Counted from the first letter of the stretch, positions 14,101 through 25,092 are shown. The stretch: DNA of 64,000 nt from Antedon mediterranea (GCF_964355755.1 NC_092671.1:4849001-4913000), one strand, 5' to 3'. The notes: generated by a model not told the origin, from the sequence alone. Program-made: numbers and translations.

Positions 14101-14289
14101 AAAGAGCAGAAAGAATTAGAATTACGGTTGCAATTTAACAGACTACTTCAGTCAGAATCCAATATTCTAGCTCACTCTCAAGACATGACAAGGGCATTCA
14201 CTTTCTCATACTATGAACTACTGGAAGCATTGGGAATTGAGGCCCCTGATTGGCTAAAAAAGGAGCTAGAACAGTATAGTGACAGTTAA
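1739..14289 (+). CDS. Spliced gene, 3' part: lysine/glutamate-rich coiled-coil protein, possibly KIAA2012 (DUF4670)-like
   Basis: Eleven exons join in one open frame of about 690 residues ending in TAA: 1739-2101, 2775-3035, 3566-3691, 4844-4903, 6207-6394, 7723-7878, 8597-8623, 12776-12856, 13279-13508, 13620-13792 and 13883-14289. Every junction is AG/GT and every phase fits. The first exon begins inside a codon, so the N-terminus lies upstream of the window. The N-terminal two thirds is acidic, serine-rich and lysine-rich with no recognisable fold. The last ~270 residues are an almost uninterrupted R/K/E/Q coiled coil, followed by a non-repetitive tail (RAFTFSYYELLEALGIEAPD, then WLKKELEQ). 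The coiled coil plus an aromatic tail recalls KIAA2012/DUF4670 proteins, from memory and not checked by search. No catalytic motif, signal peptide or membrane segment is seen. The gene structure is firm; the family name is tentative. Confidence 0.85.
2775..3035 (+). CDS. Coiled-coil gene, exon 2 of those visible
   Basis: The acceptor is TTATTAG ending at 2774. The donor is weak (ACAG/GTTTGT) at 3036. The exon continues the frame with DAEKKIDGTG and ends in IDKIVNET. It is hydrophilic and acidic with a DEDDD cluster. The open frame runs a little into the intron, but the phase matches the next exon only with this donor. Confidence 0.8.
3566..3691 (+). CDS. Coiled-coil gene, exon 3 of those visible
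   Basis: The acceptor is TTTCAG ending at 3565 and the donor is GTAGGT at 3692. It encodes a very lysine-rich stretch (LLEKDKKGKKQKKTKKQ) and then an acidic serine-rich stretch ending in RERFIV. Entry with two codon bases and exit with one base fits both neighbours. Confidence 0.8.
4286..4470 (+). mobile_element. tRNA-like SINE head (Ser/Leu type)
   Basis: GTGACCGAGCGGTTAGGCAG is a good A-box region of class II tRNA type, with CTGGTTTAAATACC as a degenerate B box 60 bases later. The following CTGTCCGGCCTGCTG region is probably the SINE body. Confidence 0.5.
4844..4903 (+). CDS. Coiled-coil gene, exon 4 of those visible (60 nt)
   Basis: This short exon lies between TTGCTCAG (ends 4843) and GTTTAT (from 4904). 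It encodes LPAKDKAPYTQPGHLSANK. The donor is weak, but only this reading frame is open across the exon, and it carries exactly the phases needed by the exons on each side. Confidence 0.65.
5694..6056 (-). other. Unexplained 120-codon open frame antisense to the coiled-coil gene intron
   Basis: This frame lies in the intron 4904-6206. It has mixed, non-repetitive composition (EIEIELWDINMTGICTENII, then VEWRG) and is not microsatellite-like. There is no ATG start in the longest form (it opens with GTG) and no flanking splice pattern that I trust. It could be a fragment of an inserted element or chance. Confidence 0.15.
6207..6394 (+). CDS. Coiled-coil gene, exon 5 of those visible
   Basis: The acceptor is TTTGCAG ending at 6206 and the donor is AAAG/GTAGGT at 6395. 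It encodes a basic, lysine-dominated segment (KPKEPKKPDALGFKKQKNKK to VESPKLEK) that could act as a nuclear localisation or nucleic-acid or microtubule contact region. That role is guessed from charge alone. It exits in phase 0. Confidence 0.8.
7723..7878 (+). CDS. Coiled-coil gene, exon 6 of those visible
   Basis: The acceptor is ACTTGTAG ending at 7722 and the donor is GAT/GTAAGT at 7879. The exon is 156 nt, phase 0 at both ends, and encodes an acidic serine/proline segment ending SPQFIIIHD. A symmetric exon like this could be skipped without breaking the frame. Confidence 0.8.
8597..8623 (+). CDS. Coiled-coil gene, 27-nt symmetric microexon
   Basis: The acceptor is TTTATTTAG ending at 8596 and the donor is GAG/GTATTT at 8624. 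The nine codons read EFSDSDDEE. A serine within an acidic run is a typical casein kinase 2 acceptor setting. Phase 0 at both ends makes it optional in principle. The long intron that follows (8624-12775) is full of repeats. Confidence 0.6.
9705..9736. mobile_element. MITE family 2 right-end fragment
   Basis: GTTGCGTCCTAGTGGGAACC then AAGCTT is the right terminus of the GGTTCCCACTAG family; the rest is not recognisable. Confidence 0.5.
10562..10690. mobile_element. MITE family 1 copy
   Basis: AAGCTCTGTCTACACTATCA at the left and TATTGTAGACAGATATT at the right, with a shortened interior (CCAAATATGATAGTGATATG). It lies in the large intron 8624-12775. Confidence 0.7.
11478..11549 (+). mobile_element. 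Degenerate tRNA-like SINE head
   Basis: TTGTGGTATAATGGTTTAGG resembles an A box, and GTTCGGTTCAATCTTGC a B box 45 bases on. Confidence 0.4.
11955..12002 (-). mobile_element. SINE tail fragment
   Basis: On the minus strand it reads TTAGGTGCTTTATAAATCCA then GGATATTATTATA, matching the tail of the SINE at 26146-26180. Confidence 0.5.
12425..12465 (-). mobile_element. SINE tail fragment, related
   Basis: On the minus strand it reads AGTGCTATATAAATGTCACA then TTATTATT, the same GCTATATAAAT plus (ATT)n design. Confidence 0.4.
12776..12856 (+). CDS. Coiled-coil gene, exon 8 of those visible
   Basis: The acceptor is TATTCTAG ending at 12775 and the donor is GAG/GTACGG at 12857. The 81-nt, phase-0 exon encodes PIALRDDTKSSSTIDDNMSD and then VMSSITE, a serine-rich linker just before the coiled-coil exons. 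Confidence 0.75.
13279..13508 (+). CDS. Coiled-coil gene, exon 9: start of the R/K/E coiled coil
   Basis: The acceptor is TTATTCTAG ending at 13278. The donor GTTGAT at 13509 is weak but is the only one that preserves the frame. After a short DSTIQGPQSVQSIQSISRSQ lead, the charged coiled coil begins (AKQAKRAAEAERRKQEVEIK onward). The frame stays open into the intron to 13575, so intron retention would truncate the protein. Confidence 0.8.
13620..13792 (+). CDS. Coiled-coil gene, exon 10: coiled coil
   Basis: The acceptor is TTTATCCAG ending at 13619 and the donor is AAGG/GTAAAT at 13793. It encodes LRKEKEIEEKQRQEAALLAK through EELKRK, a continuous helix-forming heptad-like stretch. The frame also runs through the 90-base intron into the last exon (no stop), so retention of this intron would insert 30 residues. 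Confidence 0.85.
13883..14289 (+). CDS. Coiled-coil gene, last coding exon with conserved-looking tail
   Basis: The acceptor is TTTTTGCAG ending at 13882; the stop TAA is 14287-14289. It encodes the rest of the coiled coil (EEEEIKRKEEEERRKAEQEM to LKEQKELELRLQ). A non-repetitive tail follows, with aromatic FTFSYYELLEALG and IEAPDWLKKELEQYSDS at the end. The tail is the part most useful for assigning the family. Confidence 0.9.
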
Positions 14290-15843
14290 CCTGCTACAGT
14301 AGGCTGATCTATTATTGAAGAATGTAAAATGGTATAGTATCAAACTCATGTCTCCAGTTCAAAACCTATAAGTCCATGGTTCTGGATTCTTTCCTCTAAT
14401 TACCTTTACTTTTGCCAAGCTATTGTTTCCTAGTAGGCAAGTCTAATCCTCTTTTGTCATACAACTGACAAACTGTTTTTATTTATTTATTTTTTTTAAA
14501 CCCAATTTCAAATAGTTTTAGTATTATTTTCTAAATTATTAAGTCAATTAGTTTTTAATTATTCTTGTGGTACTAACATTTGAACAACATTGCAATATTT
14601 TGAATATATATTTCAACACAAATTGAATTGAAAATTTACTGTATATATTGTATAATATAATACTGTAGTAAGAATGTTTTTATTATCTATAGATGTATAT
14701 TCATATTTTTGTGACCTCTATGACAATATTTATTTTTAGTATTCATTGAAAAGCTTCCATCTAAACCATGTATTGAATTTCTAAAGATTCAACCAATCAG
14801 AACGTAGATTTGTTAGTCAAAATTCACACGATCAAAAAAAGTACGAATTTGTTGAGGTGTGACGCCGGATACACTCTTACTCTGGACGTACAAAGTAACG
14901 CATAGGCCCTATTCTATGCATTTTGGTTGGTTATTTGAGCAAATTAGATTCCAAACAATAAAAACGTTTTGGTCACTACCAGCTAGGACAGAAGGTATGT
15001 TTGTAAGGCCTGCTACTTAGCTAACTATACTAGCCTAGGGCCAGGCCAAGTAGGGCCTAGGCCAAGTAGTAGGCCCGGTGGTACACAGATTAAAATGATA
15101 TGTGGTGTGGAGACTATAACGTAGGCCTAGACTAGCTAGATGACGGGGCAGTCTTTTTAGACCTACCTAATGAATTTATTTTTGATATTGATATGGGAAA
15201 ATGTAATATGATGAAATACGATGGTCTGCCCAAAAGTGTGGTTTCAGAGAATAACAATGAATCCTCATTTTTTATTTTAAGTCCCGTTTGATTTTTAAAA
15301 AGTGTAGTATTTTATTACCAAGTCTAGACTCGGAAAAAATACATGCAATTACCTTCCTATTTTATCAGTATTATTTTTAATTAAGTATCCCTTCTGTATA
15401 CATGTTGCTTTAATGACTCGTTCTCACTGTAGGCCAACCTCAAATGTTGTGTAGACTTAATTATTTCTGATCCGTCTAAAACCATCCCATTGAGGTTTGT
15501 AAATTTTATGTACATTCCGTGTTTCAGAATTAGTATGGCCGAGTAATAGACATTAAAACATAGAGTATTACATAGTCGACAGTTTAGGGAAATATACCCA
15601 TGTTAAGTAAAAATCATGTTCCAAATGTCTATATTTGGCATAAATTATATAGTATTTATATTGTATTTTCTTCCATCCATTCAATGCAATATTCATTTTG
15701 CGTATTACCACCTTGATCGTGTATTCTAAAAAAAAATGTTTTACGAAAATAAAGGTTACTATTAGTTCAATATTTATTATATAAAAAAATATCCGTCCAT
15801 AATAATCAATACATTCCCTGTCGGCAGCAATGACATTGTCGTT

Positions 15844-15846
<3 letters not shown>
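14290..15846 (+). other. 3' flank of the coiled-coil gene and start of intergenic DNA
   Basis: No coding signal is seen. An AATAAA at 14957-14962 is a possible polyadenylation signal, which would give a ~670-nt 3' UTR. No nearer canonical signal was found. The GGCC/AGGCCTA-rich composition begins at about 15050. Confidence 0.4.

Positions 15847-15876
<30 letters not shown>
15847..15876. repeat. (AT)n microsatellite
   Basis: An uninterrupted AT dinucleotide run of about 15 units. Confidence 0.85.
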
Positions 15877-17102
15877 CGTAAATAAAATAATTTTGCGTAT
15901 AAACGTATCCTCTGTGTTTTAATATGCGCATTGCAACAACTTAACCCACAATTTGACGCAACGACACGAAACCATTAGCTAGGATGTCCAACTATTATTC
16001 AATTTCCAGGGGCCTAATACGAAATCACAAAATTGACGCTCGCTCGCGTACAATCGTATTATCGATTTTAGCGCGCGCGCGTGTGTGTTATTACTGACAA
16101 ATTGCGTATGTTCTTGATCTAATTAAATTTTTGATTAAAATTAGTTAAGCAAAAATATATACAAATTAGCTACTCTTACTACGCAACATCTCCTTTTTAA
16201 TGTAGGTGCTTGTCTGCGCTGGTAAAAGCATGTACATAGAAAATTAGACTTGTCGAGGGCAGCTAGTTTGATCCTCTAGGTTAGATCATGGAGGTAATTT
16301 TATATTTGTGCGTGATGCGTGTATTATAATAGTATAACTTTGCTCTCCGCAAACGCATCTAATTTGTAAACCAGGTCACATCGTTTCAAACTGTTTATGC
16401 ATGTTTTATGACTGACGTTTATTTTGTAGGTTTGCAAAACTTGTGTTCAATATAAGCACTTGTTCTTGAATATATAAATACGTTTGACGGGTGGATGCGT
16501 TTAGTTTCTACAATGCGATCATGTACCACCAAAAGCATGTGCGCGCACTTCACGGTGCGCACATAACACTGTTTTGTTGCAAGCACAATGTTCTACGGTG
16601 TAGTTATATTACCCCAATTCCGGTTGTAGCAAACGTGGAAATATCTAGTGTGAACCAGTCCTATTGAATGTGAACCACCAATCATTAGTCCTTGAAGTTA
16701 ATTGCGTTTATGTATAAATGAATTATCAAATTGAGAGCTAAATTACTGAACTATTTTCTACTCAGTGTGAAGCCATTGTTTCCACACAATGTTATATTAA
16801 TTATTGATGTTTTAATGGATCGGCGGGGGATCGGCACAAATGTAAAATTAAAATGTGAGTCTATATATTTTGCGAATTTTTACAAAATTTGAATAATGAA
16901 ATGTAAAGGTCAGTTGATTGTGAGGAGATACTGTTCAGCACTAAACACCATTGATAGGCCTAACTAGTGATCGAGTCACGATTTGTTGTACACATGCTTT
17001 CTAATAAGTATTACCTTTTATTTTCACTACCCGACACTAGACTACGCGCTACGCGCCTATCGTATAAAGTAATCATAACATGACTGTGTTATTTGTTACT
17101 CT

Positions 17103-17210
17103 AGTCCCACTATCAAACTAGTTTGACAAAAACCAAAGTGGGATGTCCATATATCGGCCCATCACATTTTTGTTTGTCACATAAAGTTTGATAGTACAAA
17201 CAGAGCTTTA
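17103..17210. mobile_element. MITE family 1 copy, degenerate left end
   Basis: CACTATCAAACTAGTTTGAC at left and AGTTTGATAGTACAAACAGA then GCTTTA at right; the outer bases of the left end are lost. Confidence 0.6.
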
Positions 17211-17857
17211 GACTCACTGCGTCGTCGCTTTACGTAAATAATATAACTACATTTTGTAAAATATTGGTTCTCCTTTCAAATGCACTCACATGTATGACAT
17301 ATATTCAGGAGTAAACGTTTAAAAAATAATCTTTAGCCTAAAGAAATTGATGAAAATATAATTGATAGCGCTGACTGCTTAACAGCAACAGGCAAAAATT
17401 GCATTGTGTACCCGTAGGGCTTTAGATTTTAAGAAGTAATCCAATTAACTGAAAGGCTAGAGATTTGAAAAAGTAAGTATATTCACTACAGTACATTATT
17501 ATTTCAACTGATAGATCTGACTTTGAAGAAATTTAATTCACAAATTTCTTATTCAAAACTCCATTTCATTGTAATAAATTAAATAATTTGGTCTAGACAG
17601 TAAATGTTAGACATATTGATTGTTCCAACCCAGTATCTAGCCTGCGTAAGCTCACCAGGGTTTTTTTGTTTTGGTTTTTTTTTTAAGTCTAGGCCTATAG
17701 ACATCTGCGCGTTTAGACAGGAAAGCAACGTGTTCTTAATTGTACGGGTTTATACTGAGAGTAGCTAGATTAACGCTTTATAGAAACTTGTTGATCTTGG
17801 AGTAGTCAACAATGCGTCTTAGATGTAAATGCCATAACGGCGCATCGAACAATCAGT

Positions 17858-17886
17858 AAAGCTCTGTCTAAATTTTATGTGACAAA
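17858..17886. mobile_element. MITE family 1 terminal fragment
   Basis: Only AAAGCTCTGTCTAAATTTTA followed by TGTGACAAA is left. Confidence 0.45.
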
Positions 17887-18658
17887 ACAAATGAGTTTTT
17901 GGAAAATACTGCCAATTTTTTTTTTTGTCTAGGCCTAATCACTTTTAATTAAACATACTTAAACATAATAAAACCTGAGAAAGTCCGACTGGAGCTCCAC
18001 TTTTAAGAAAACCTGCATTGCTGCATCATTATACTTCCTTGCGCCTTTTTGGAAACTACATGAGAGCGTGTGCTTAAAACGGAAATATTCCCCACGCTCT
18101 TCGTACAGGGATGTATGTACGAAAAGGTATATCAAGCGTGAGGTATGCACCTTTTACTATAGACCGGACGTGCACTTGTATTTTGCACATTTTAAAAATG
18201 TTATGAATGTCCGTTCCGGGCGCACAAAGGCTCATAATTCTCGACCTCACCCCTCTATTGCCAAATTATGCAATTGTGACTTTACATCAGCCGTGGTTAT
18301 TTTAAGCCTTTGGGCAGTAGTATATAGATTGAATTGTGTCAGTGCATTATTGTATACCATGATAAAACGACAACATCAAATACGTAGTGCATTGAACTGA
18401 ATAATCATTTAATTAGAAAAACACGTTCATAGATTTGAAAACGCCACTTTAACAATTTATAGTAATATCACGTGATTATTTCTAAGATATATAAAGATTA
18501 TTAAACAACAAACCGCGCGAGAAGAGAATAACACTCATAGATCACATCATCACGTTTTTATTAAAATGAAAAACCTTAATTGTTGATGAAAAATCCGAGT
18601 TTTTTGATGGACTAGTTTAATTGTTGGCATTATAAAATGCATTTTAGATAATGAGAAA

Positions 18659-18686
18659 ATGAACAGGCCATTTGTATTGTTGACTG
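18659..18686 (+). CDS. Weak candidate first exon (MNRPFVLLT), gene 2
   Basis: Nine codons plus one G lead to a strong-looking donor CTGG/GTAGGT. The phase matches the other candidates, but an ATG followed by nine open codons and a donor is easy to find by chance. Confidence 0.12.
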
Positions 18687-20009
18687 GTAGGTTGGCAGCA
18701 TTTTTAGTTTAGCCATTACGAGACTGCTTCATCATTGTAGAACGAGATTCTCTCTGATTAATCGTGTAAATCCGACAATATACGGTTTGCTGCCTTAACT
18801 TAGCGTACGAACTGAACGATGTTTAACAGCTCATTGTGAATCAGTGAAGATGCCGTGGATGCATAACTAATTGCCGAGTAGGCCTACATTACAAGGGAAG
18901 GTGAATGTACACGGTGCGTTTTATTTTTTTTAGTTATTTGCGTGTACTGTCCACGTGATTTCTCGTAAACGTCTTCTCGAGAGAGTGATTGCGTACTCAT
19001 CTTCTTATATTCCACGGATTTGTGGCGCTCGACGAAGGCTCAGAATTATTTCTAACGGTTGACGTAAGTTGTATCTGTAATTGAACCTAACTCGACTACA
19101 GCTGCAGTTTTCCTGTACATACATTATACGTGCATTTTAATTATAATTGCAAAAACAATGATGTTAAAATCTGTGTTTCAACTTTATCGTAAAAAATGAA
19201 AGACGGTTTATCAAATCAAGATTATAGTGCTATATACGCTTACGCTCATTTTGTTTTATCCGTATCCAAACATATTCTATTAATGAATTGTTAAACCCAG
19301 CCAAAATTTAATTCCAAATGATTCTAATTTCCTAATTAACATTTAAAACAAGATGTGTTTGCCTCAATGACTTTAAGATGCTTTTTGTTAATTAAAGAGA
19401 ATATTGTTACTCGGTTACCAAAAGCAGTGAGAATAGAAATTCGCAACTGCACGTACTTTCCTCTTATCTTATATTCAATAATATCTAAGCATTAAGAATC
19501 GCAAACGTTTGAGAGTGATTCATTAGCGAGCGTTTGTTATAAAGTGTCACTGTTTAGCTGCCTTGATTTACCGTATTTTACAAGAATAAATAGCATAAGT
19601 GATTGGATAAATAGGAAAATATAAGCCTATACTCACTGATGTAGCGTACTAAATGATAACGGAATCAAATTATTTCTGAAGATGAATCTATTAAATATGT
19701 AATTAAATAAGACATCGTGTATAGCATATTATAACGACGTTATTGGTTTATTTTAACGGTATATTACATGTGAGAGGAACACTTGATTATCTTTCTAGCG
19801 ATACTAGTGGCTTGGTTCACAAAACTTGGAACTTCTCTGCTGTCAAAAGCGATGCCTATTTGTTAGGCATTATGCCTTGTTCGTCGAGGTTTCAATCGAT
19901 TTATATCCGCAATCGTATACACATTAATTGCGTATGAAGAGAAGCAATCTATATGATTATGTGTTTGAAAAAATAAGTTTTGTATCTATGTGAATTATCT
20001 ACAAAAACA

Positions 20010-20268
20010 ATGGGATCCATTGTTTGTACACCATCAGATCCAACTGAACTTGTTTATGTCAATTCAAAGGAAACAAGAACAATACAGACTAAGAAACAGA
20101 AAATACCCGTAGTTAGGAAAGAACTACATGCCGGTGATCAGATCGAAGAACAAGGCCAAGATCTGGAAAATGTTAAAACTGTTAAGAAAAATAATCGGCG
20201 GATGAAACATGTACAGGAGGAGTCTACTTCAGGTCAGGTCAGGGGTGAACCCCAGGTCAGTCCAAAAG
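20010..20268 (+). CDS. Candidate alternative first coding exon A (87-residue N-terminus), gene 2
   Basis: The ATG at 20010 has A at -3 and G at +4. The frame is open for 86 codons plus one G to a strong donor, AAAG/GTACGT. The peptide begins MGSIVCTPSDPTELVYVNSK. Gly2 with Cys6 could carry myristate or palmitate if the start is right, though Cys at position 6 is not the usual myristoylation Ser/Thr. The rest is polar and basic then acidic, ending GEPQVSPK. It ends in phase 1, so it can splice in frame to 51500-51571 or to an unseen exon to the right. The family is not recognised. Upstream 5' UTR and promoter could not be defined. Confidence 0.55.
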
Positions 20269-21084
20269 GTACGTTGTATTTTTTCAGCAATACTATTTTT
20301 TTCAACAGAAAATATATATGTCATTTTTTACAGGAGAATATTAATAATTATACCCACAGACGAGGGATCCCTTTTTGTTTCGTAATAAAGAAATAGAGTT
20401 ATGTTCATCAAACATACAGTACCTTGTTATTTTGACCGTTTTCCGGCTCGAGAGATCAACCGAAAATAAAATTTAAACCTACTATTTAAAACAACTTTAA
20501 AAATGGTGCTATTTTCTCCGTTTGTTTGTTGTCGGTACGATCAACTAATACACACTCGTATTGCATGCGAAAAGTGCTCAAAACAATGTTATTTGATCAC
20601 ACCCGACACCGACAAACAAACAGCTAAAAGTTTAATTCCCGAACACCATGGGAAAACTCAGAACTGAAAAAAAATCGGTAATTGAATGAAACTTTTTTTA
20701 TCCAGTGACGTAATCTTTAAATATATACAGTCGTCGTTTATTATTGCAAAAAAATCTTATTATTAACGTTACATTCTCGCAAAAGTTTTGTAACCCTAAA
20801 TCAGGATATGAAATTTATGATCATTTGTGTTATTTAATTGGACACACAGTTCCTACTTAATTCAGTGTTAATGATGATCCAATGTATTGTTTTACCAATT
20901 GTAGTTCTCAAGGTACGAGCAAATCGATTTGACTGCAATTTTAGACACTAATTGGTAGGAAATTATAATATGTCATACTACATAGAATAATAATAATACT
21001 AATGTACAGGTGTGCTGTGTAAATGTGCAGGTTTTACATATGAAACCAGGTGTTTATAAAAGCAATAGACCTACATTATTTAGA

Positions 21085-21322
21085 ACACTGTGGTTAGGTA
21101 AAACTTGATTAGGTAACACAATTTGGTAACATTACAATGTTATTAGGTAACACTACACGTTAGGAAACACTATGTGACCAGGTAGCACTACGTAATTAGG
21201 TACTTTTGGTAAACACTACGTGATTAGGTAACATTACACGTTAGTAAAAACAGGTGATCAGGTAAAACTATAATTAGGTACCCCTAACACTATGAAGTTT
21301 GGTAACACTACGTGATTAATGA
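21085..21322. repeat. Degenerate minisatellite GGTAACACTACGTGATTA
   Basis: About ten diverged units of the TTAGGTAACACTACGTGATT type with variable spacing. Confidence 0.65.
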
Positions 21323-21571
21323 CAACACAATTTGTGTGTATGAGAGCAGCCTGGAAAAATCAGCTCCCGCTTATTTATGTTATTTGACACCTTTTGGACT
21401 TTTATTGGGATCTAGATTTACCGTAATAGTAATGAAAAAGAAACTGAAATAAAAGGAAATTAACACTTTTTTTTATTACAGAACATTACTAGATTCAATG
21501 ATTAAGACCTTTTACACCTAGTCCCACGGATAGACAAAGTTGTACCATAAGGTCTATAACAGGGTTAGTTT

Positions 21572-21602
21572 GACCATGGAGGAAATTGTTTTCCTCCATG
21601 GT
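21572..21602. repeat. Short hairpin ACCATGGAGGAAA
   Basis: ACCATGGAGGAAA (21572-21584) pairs with TTTCCTCCATGGT (21590-21602) over a 5-base loop. Confidence 0.55.
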
Positions 21603-23189
21603 TTGACCCATTTCATCGTTGGGATCTCAGACAATAGTACCGCGTCTCTTCTGCCTTTAAATCGACCAATCAGAGCGAAGCGTTGTTGTGCTAGGCAACA
21701 ATACCAAGATTTCACATACTGCTGATATTTGTTGGTTTTATATCAGCCTAGTCTTTGCCTTCTGGAATTTCCTTGAATTACCGTCCCTTGGTGGTGGAGA
21801 TGTGCTTCTAACATATATTTTCTAATAATGTATTCGTCATTTTCCTTGATGAATAATAGAGCTGAGGCCAAAAAAGATTACGAGCGTTTTAAAAAAAATA
21901 TCTAGATAGAGCACACCTAAGCCTTATGCAAATTCAAATCATCCGAGTGTTTGACACTACTCTACCATGAAGAAATCTCAGATCCATCTAGTTGTATGTA
22001 TCATTAATAAGTGTTATACTACAACTGTTACTGAACGCTATTTATTGCATGTTATTTTAAACATAATTATCCTTTCTGAAAATTCAGGGTTGACGAAAAC
22101 TTCTCATATCGTTCCCAATAGTGCACTCATATAGTTAAAGATCGTCAGTAAATATTACGGATGACTGTTATTTTATTTCAAATAATATTTTATGTATTGA
22201 GAAGTCAATAATAAAAGTGAAGAAAGTCTGTTGATTTATCAACAGCGACGACGTATTGTTTCTTGTGATCATACAGTTAAAATGGTTCATTTTTTAGTAT
22301 GGACGTTTTGATTTTAGTACCGTCGTGATTGTATCTATTCGTATAGTAGTAATTCTGCATTACTCACGAATCTCTCCTTGCGTGATTTATGAACGTTGGA
22401 TTTCAGGCTACTTCTAGCGGCGATTAGACATCACTCTCTCTTGCTAAATGAAAATTGCATCAACAAACAAATGTGGTCTAGTTTCAGGCAATACACTCTG
22501 ATTCCTAATTCTATTCTCACTTCTCATCGATCGCCGTTCATTCGATGATTGAATTGAAGCCTAGGCCTATGTATATATCACAGAAGCCGTTACATCCTCG
22601 AGGTACGTGTTATTATTTAGATATATTTAAACTAAGTACACAGGTCAGATATATATAAATGTAATTAGCTAATCTATTGCGGCGAGTATATTCATTGATA
22701 TACACACAGTATAACAAGCGTAATGTTTAAATACACAGGTCTGTATAAATGCCACACAATTTTCGTAGATTAATGCATAGTGCTGTTTGCCTATGTGCTG
22801 TACGCTTAAAAAACCAGCACTGTATGTAACACACGCACTTATAATAGAAATGATTGTAGGTAATGTAATCACGATGCCGATACATTAAATAAACATTACG
22901 CATGCGCAGGTGGTTTCTATGTACAATCATCAAGTAGCCTATTGCATTGTCAATTGTATGTAATTGTTTTTGTTCTCAATGAATGAGCTAGTGTACAAGT
23001 GGGCAGCATTATCCGCTATATTGGCTATTGAAAAATGAGTTTATTGAAAAATGAGAGGGGGAAGGGGGTTGAAAGTTGAGCTCAGCTCTCTTACTGACAG
23101 AGATCAGAAGATTTGCAAACCTATATTTAAACAATGTTCAATAGAATAGAGGACCCACATGTAGTAAAAGTTCGTTTATGATGCAAAAT

Positions 23190-23236
23190 CTTAAGAGTAT
23201 AACTTATGCAGAATCTGTATAAGTTATACTCTTAAG
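23190..23236. repeat. Perfect 17-bp inverted repeat
   Basis: CTTAAGAGTATAACTTA and its exact complement, separated by 13 bases. Confidence 0.7.
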
Positions 23237-24149
23237 AGAAGTGAATATAATGGGCATAATATTTAAATTTAGGCCTTAATAATATAGTATATAGTATTTA
23301 TATTACTTAAATTAATGGTGTTCTAATATGCACCAGCCCCATTCCGATCAGCAGTATCTTGGTAAATCATATAATCGAAAGTATATGCCTACTAATACAT
23401 GGAGGCCTATGTTATGTTTATAGATAAAAGTTGGGTTCTATCTTTTTATTCAACCTTTGTATTATAATTCAGTACTATCATGCTAGGTACAACATTGCGT
23501 TAGTTTACTGATATATTGCTATAATCCTGTATTTATGCATTTTTCACCAATCCGTCACGTATAATAATCAAATCGCAATGAGATGCAAACATTACAATCT
23601 ATCCTGTAATGAAATACTATATGAAAATTGGCAATTGTAAAATATTCGACAATCATACGAGCTTCCTCCGTATAGTAATCATGTAGTTTGAAGCGTTTTA
23701 TGTAGATTTGTATTCTGTGTTCAGAGAAATCGTGTAAGGTCAGTCCAGAAGACGATGACGCTTTTTACCAATTACAAACATCTTCAATTTCACCATTACT
23801 CGTCTTGTCTTGATGCATTCGATAGCGGCTGTGTTATAAATAATTCAATTCTCTTATCGCCTATGTTATCTTGATTTCTTCATATTGAGCTATGTAATCT
23901 TAATGGCCATTTTGCTTTCATCTTTATTTCCAAATTTATTTCCAAATGTTCATTCTAGTCTTTCAATAAAATGTCATTGCTATTATGTTTATCAAGTCAC
24001 ATGAATATAAAGTATCATAGGCAAATTCTAATATACAGTGCCACATGTGACGTTTTGTTAACGTTACTAATAATCCATTTGTAACGAACATGTGGTTTTG
24101 TACTACGAAATGTTCCTAGATACGGTACTGAACAAATTTTTTCTAGAGA

Positions 24150-24200
24150 TATCATCATCATCATAATCATCATCATCATTAACATCATCGTCGTCATCAT

Positions 24201-24232
<32 letters not shown>

Positions 24233-24390
24233 TCATCATAATCACCATCTTAATCACCATCATCATTATCATCATCATCATTATCATCATCATCATCACC
24301 ATCATCATTATCATCATCATCATTATCACCACCATCATTATAATCATCACCATCATCATTCATCATCATCGTCATCATAATGATCATCGT
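24150..24390. repeat. TCA/ATC trinucleotide microsatellite with an embedded GCA run
   Basis: Imperfect (ATC)n, with (GCA)6-7 at about 24209-24230. The long methionine-rich minus-strand frame here is a product of the repeat. Confidence 0.85.
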
Positions 24391-24534
24391 TTTAATCAAA
24401 CGAATCTCTGTATGAATACGACATAATCATCCAATTGTAAACCGGCAAAGTTCATATAATATTGTGTATCTTCACATATGAATTTCTTTCTTACAGTATT
24501 CATCATATACTTTCGTTTCACATTATATGGCCTA

Positions 24535-24630
24535 CAGTTCTATCAAGTTTTTCTGTTGAGCTTCTTTTTCTTGTCCCTTTTATTTTTGTCTATTCTTGTG
24601 CATGAATAAACTTAAATTGAATTGAATATA
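24535..24630 (+). repeat. LINE 3' end fragment
   Basis: A pyrimidine-rich stretch is followed by TGCATGAATAAACTTAAATT and then GAATTGAAT, the same kind of short-repeat LINE tail as at 39450. Confidence 0.4.
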
Positions 24631-25041
24631 AAACGTAGACTCGTGTAAAAAAAGAATGATGGCGTCACAGTATCGTTTCAATTTGAACGATTTATTTTCA
24701 ATTACTAATGTCTAGTCAATGATATTATTAATGGAAATTATTATTTTTATGTAAGTGCTTTAATTACACGGTACATAAATATCGATTCGTCGTTTAAAAT
24801 GTTAATGGTGATATTCCATTCTATTGTTAATAAATATGATTGGATGTTGTACATCAAATACAATTAATTTTATATTATTGTTACAAAAATCGCTGTGGGA
24901 ATCATACCAGTCAGATAAGTCCATTCCCTTTACACAGACGCAGACTAGCCTTTATCACCCTCTTCTCATCGGCTGTCTCTAGGTAGATCCTAACTGACTA
25001 TTGACAGTCATCTAGATACGGGTCTCGCTATATTCACTTTT

Positions 25042-25092
25042 AAAGCTCTGTCTATACACTATCAAACTAGTTTGATAAAAAAAATGTGATGT
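25042..25092. mobile_element. MITE family 1 terminal fragment
   Basis: AAAGCTCTGTCTATACACTA, then CAAACTAGTTTGATAAAAAA; the other end is missing. Confidence 0.5.

Larger units (their letters stand above)
15880..20009. other. Intergenic DNA between the two genes
   Basis: Apart from the MITE pieces at 17103 and 17858, a GCGCGCGCGCGTGTGTGT tract at about 16070 and scattered TAGGCCTA words, nothing is recognised. The 110-codon frame at 18068 has no support. A promoter for exon A should lie near the right end, but none could be defined. Confidence 0.4.

Noticed and set aside
18068-18400. 110-codon frame
   Set aside because: Random-looking composition, no splice sites, overlaps an opposite-strand open frame.
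24015-24359. 114-codon methionine-rich minus-strand frame
   Set aside because: Produced by the ATC/GCA microsatellite at 24150-24390.
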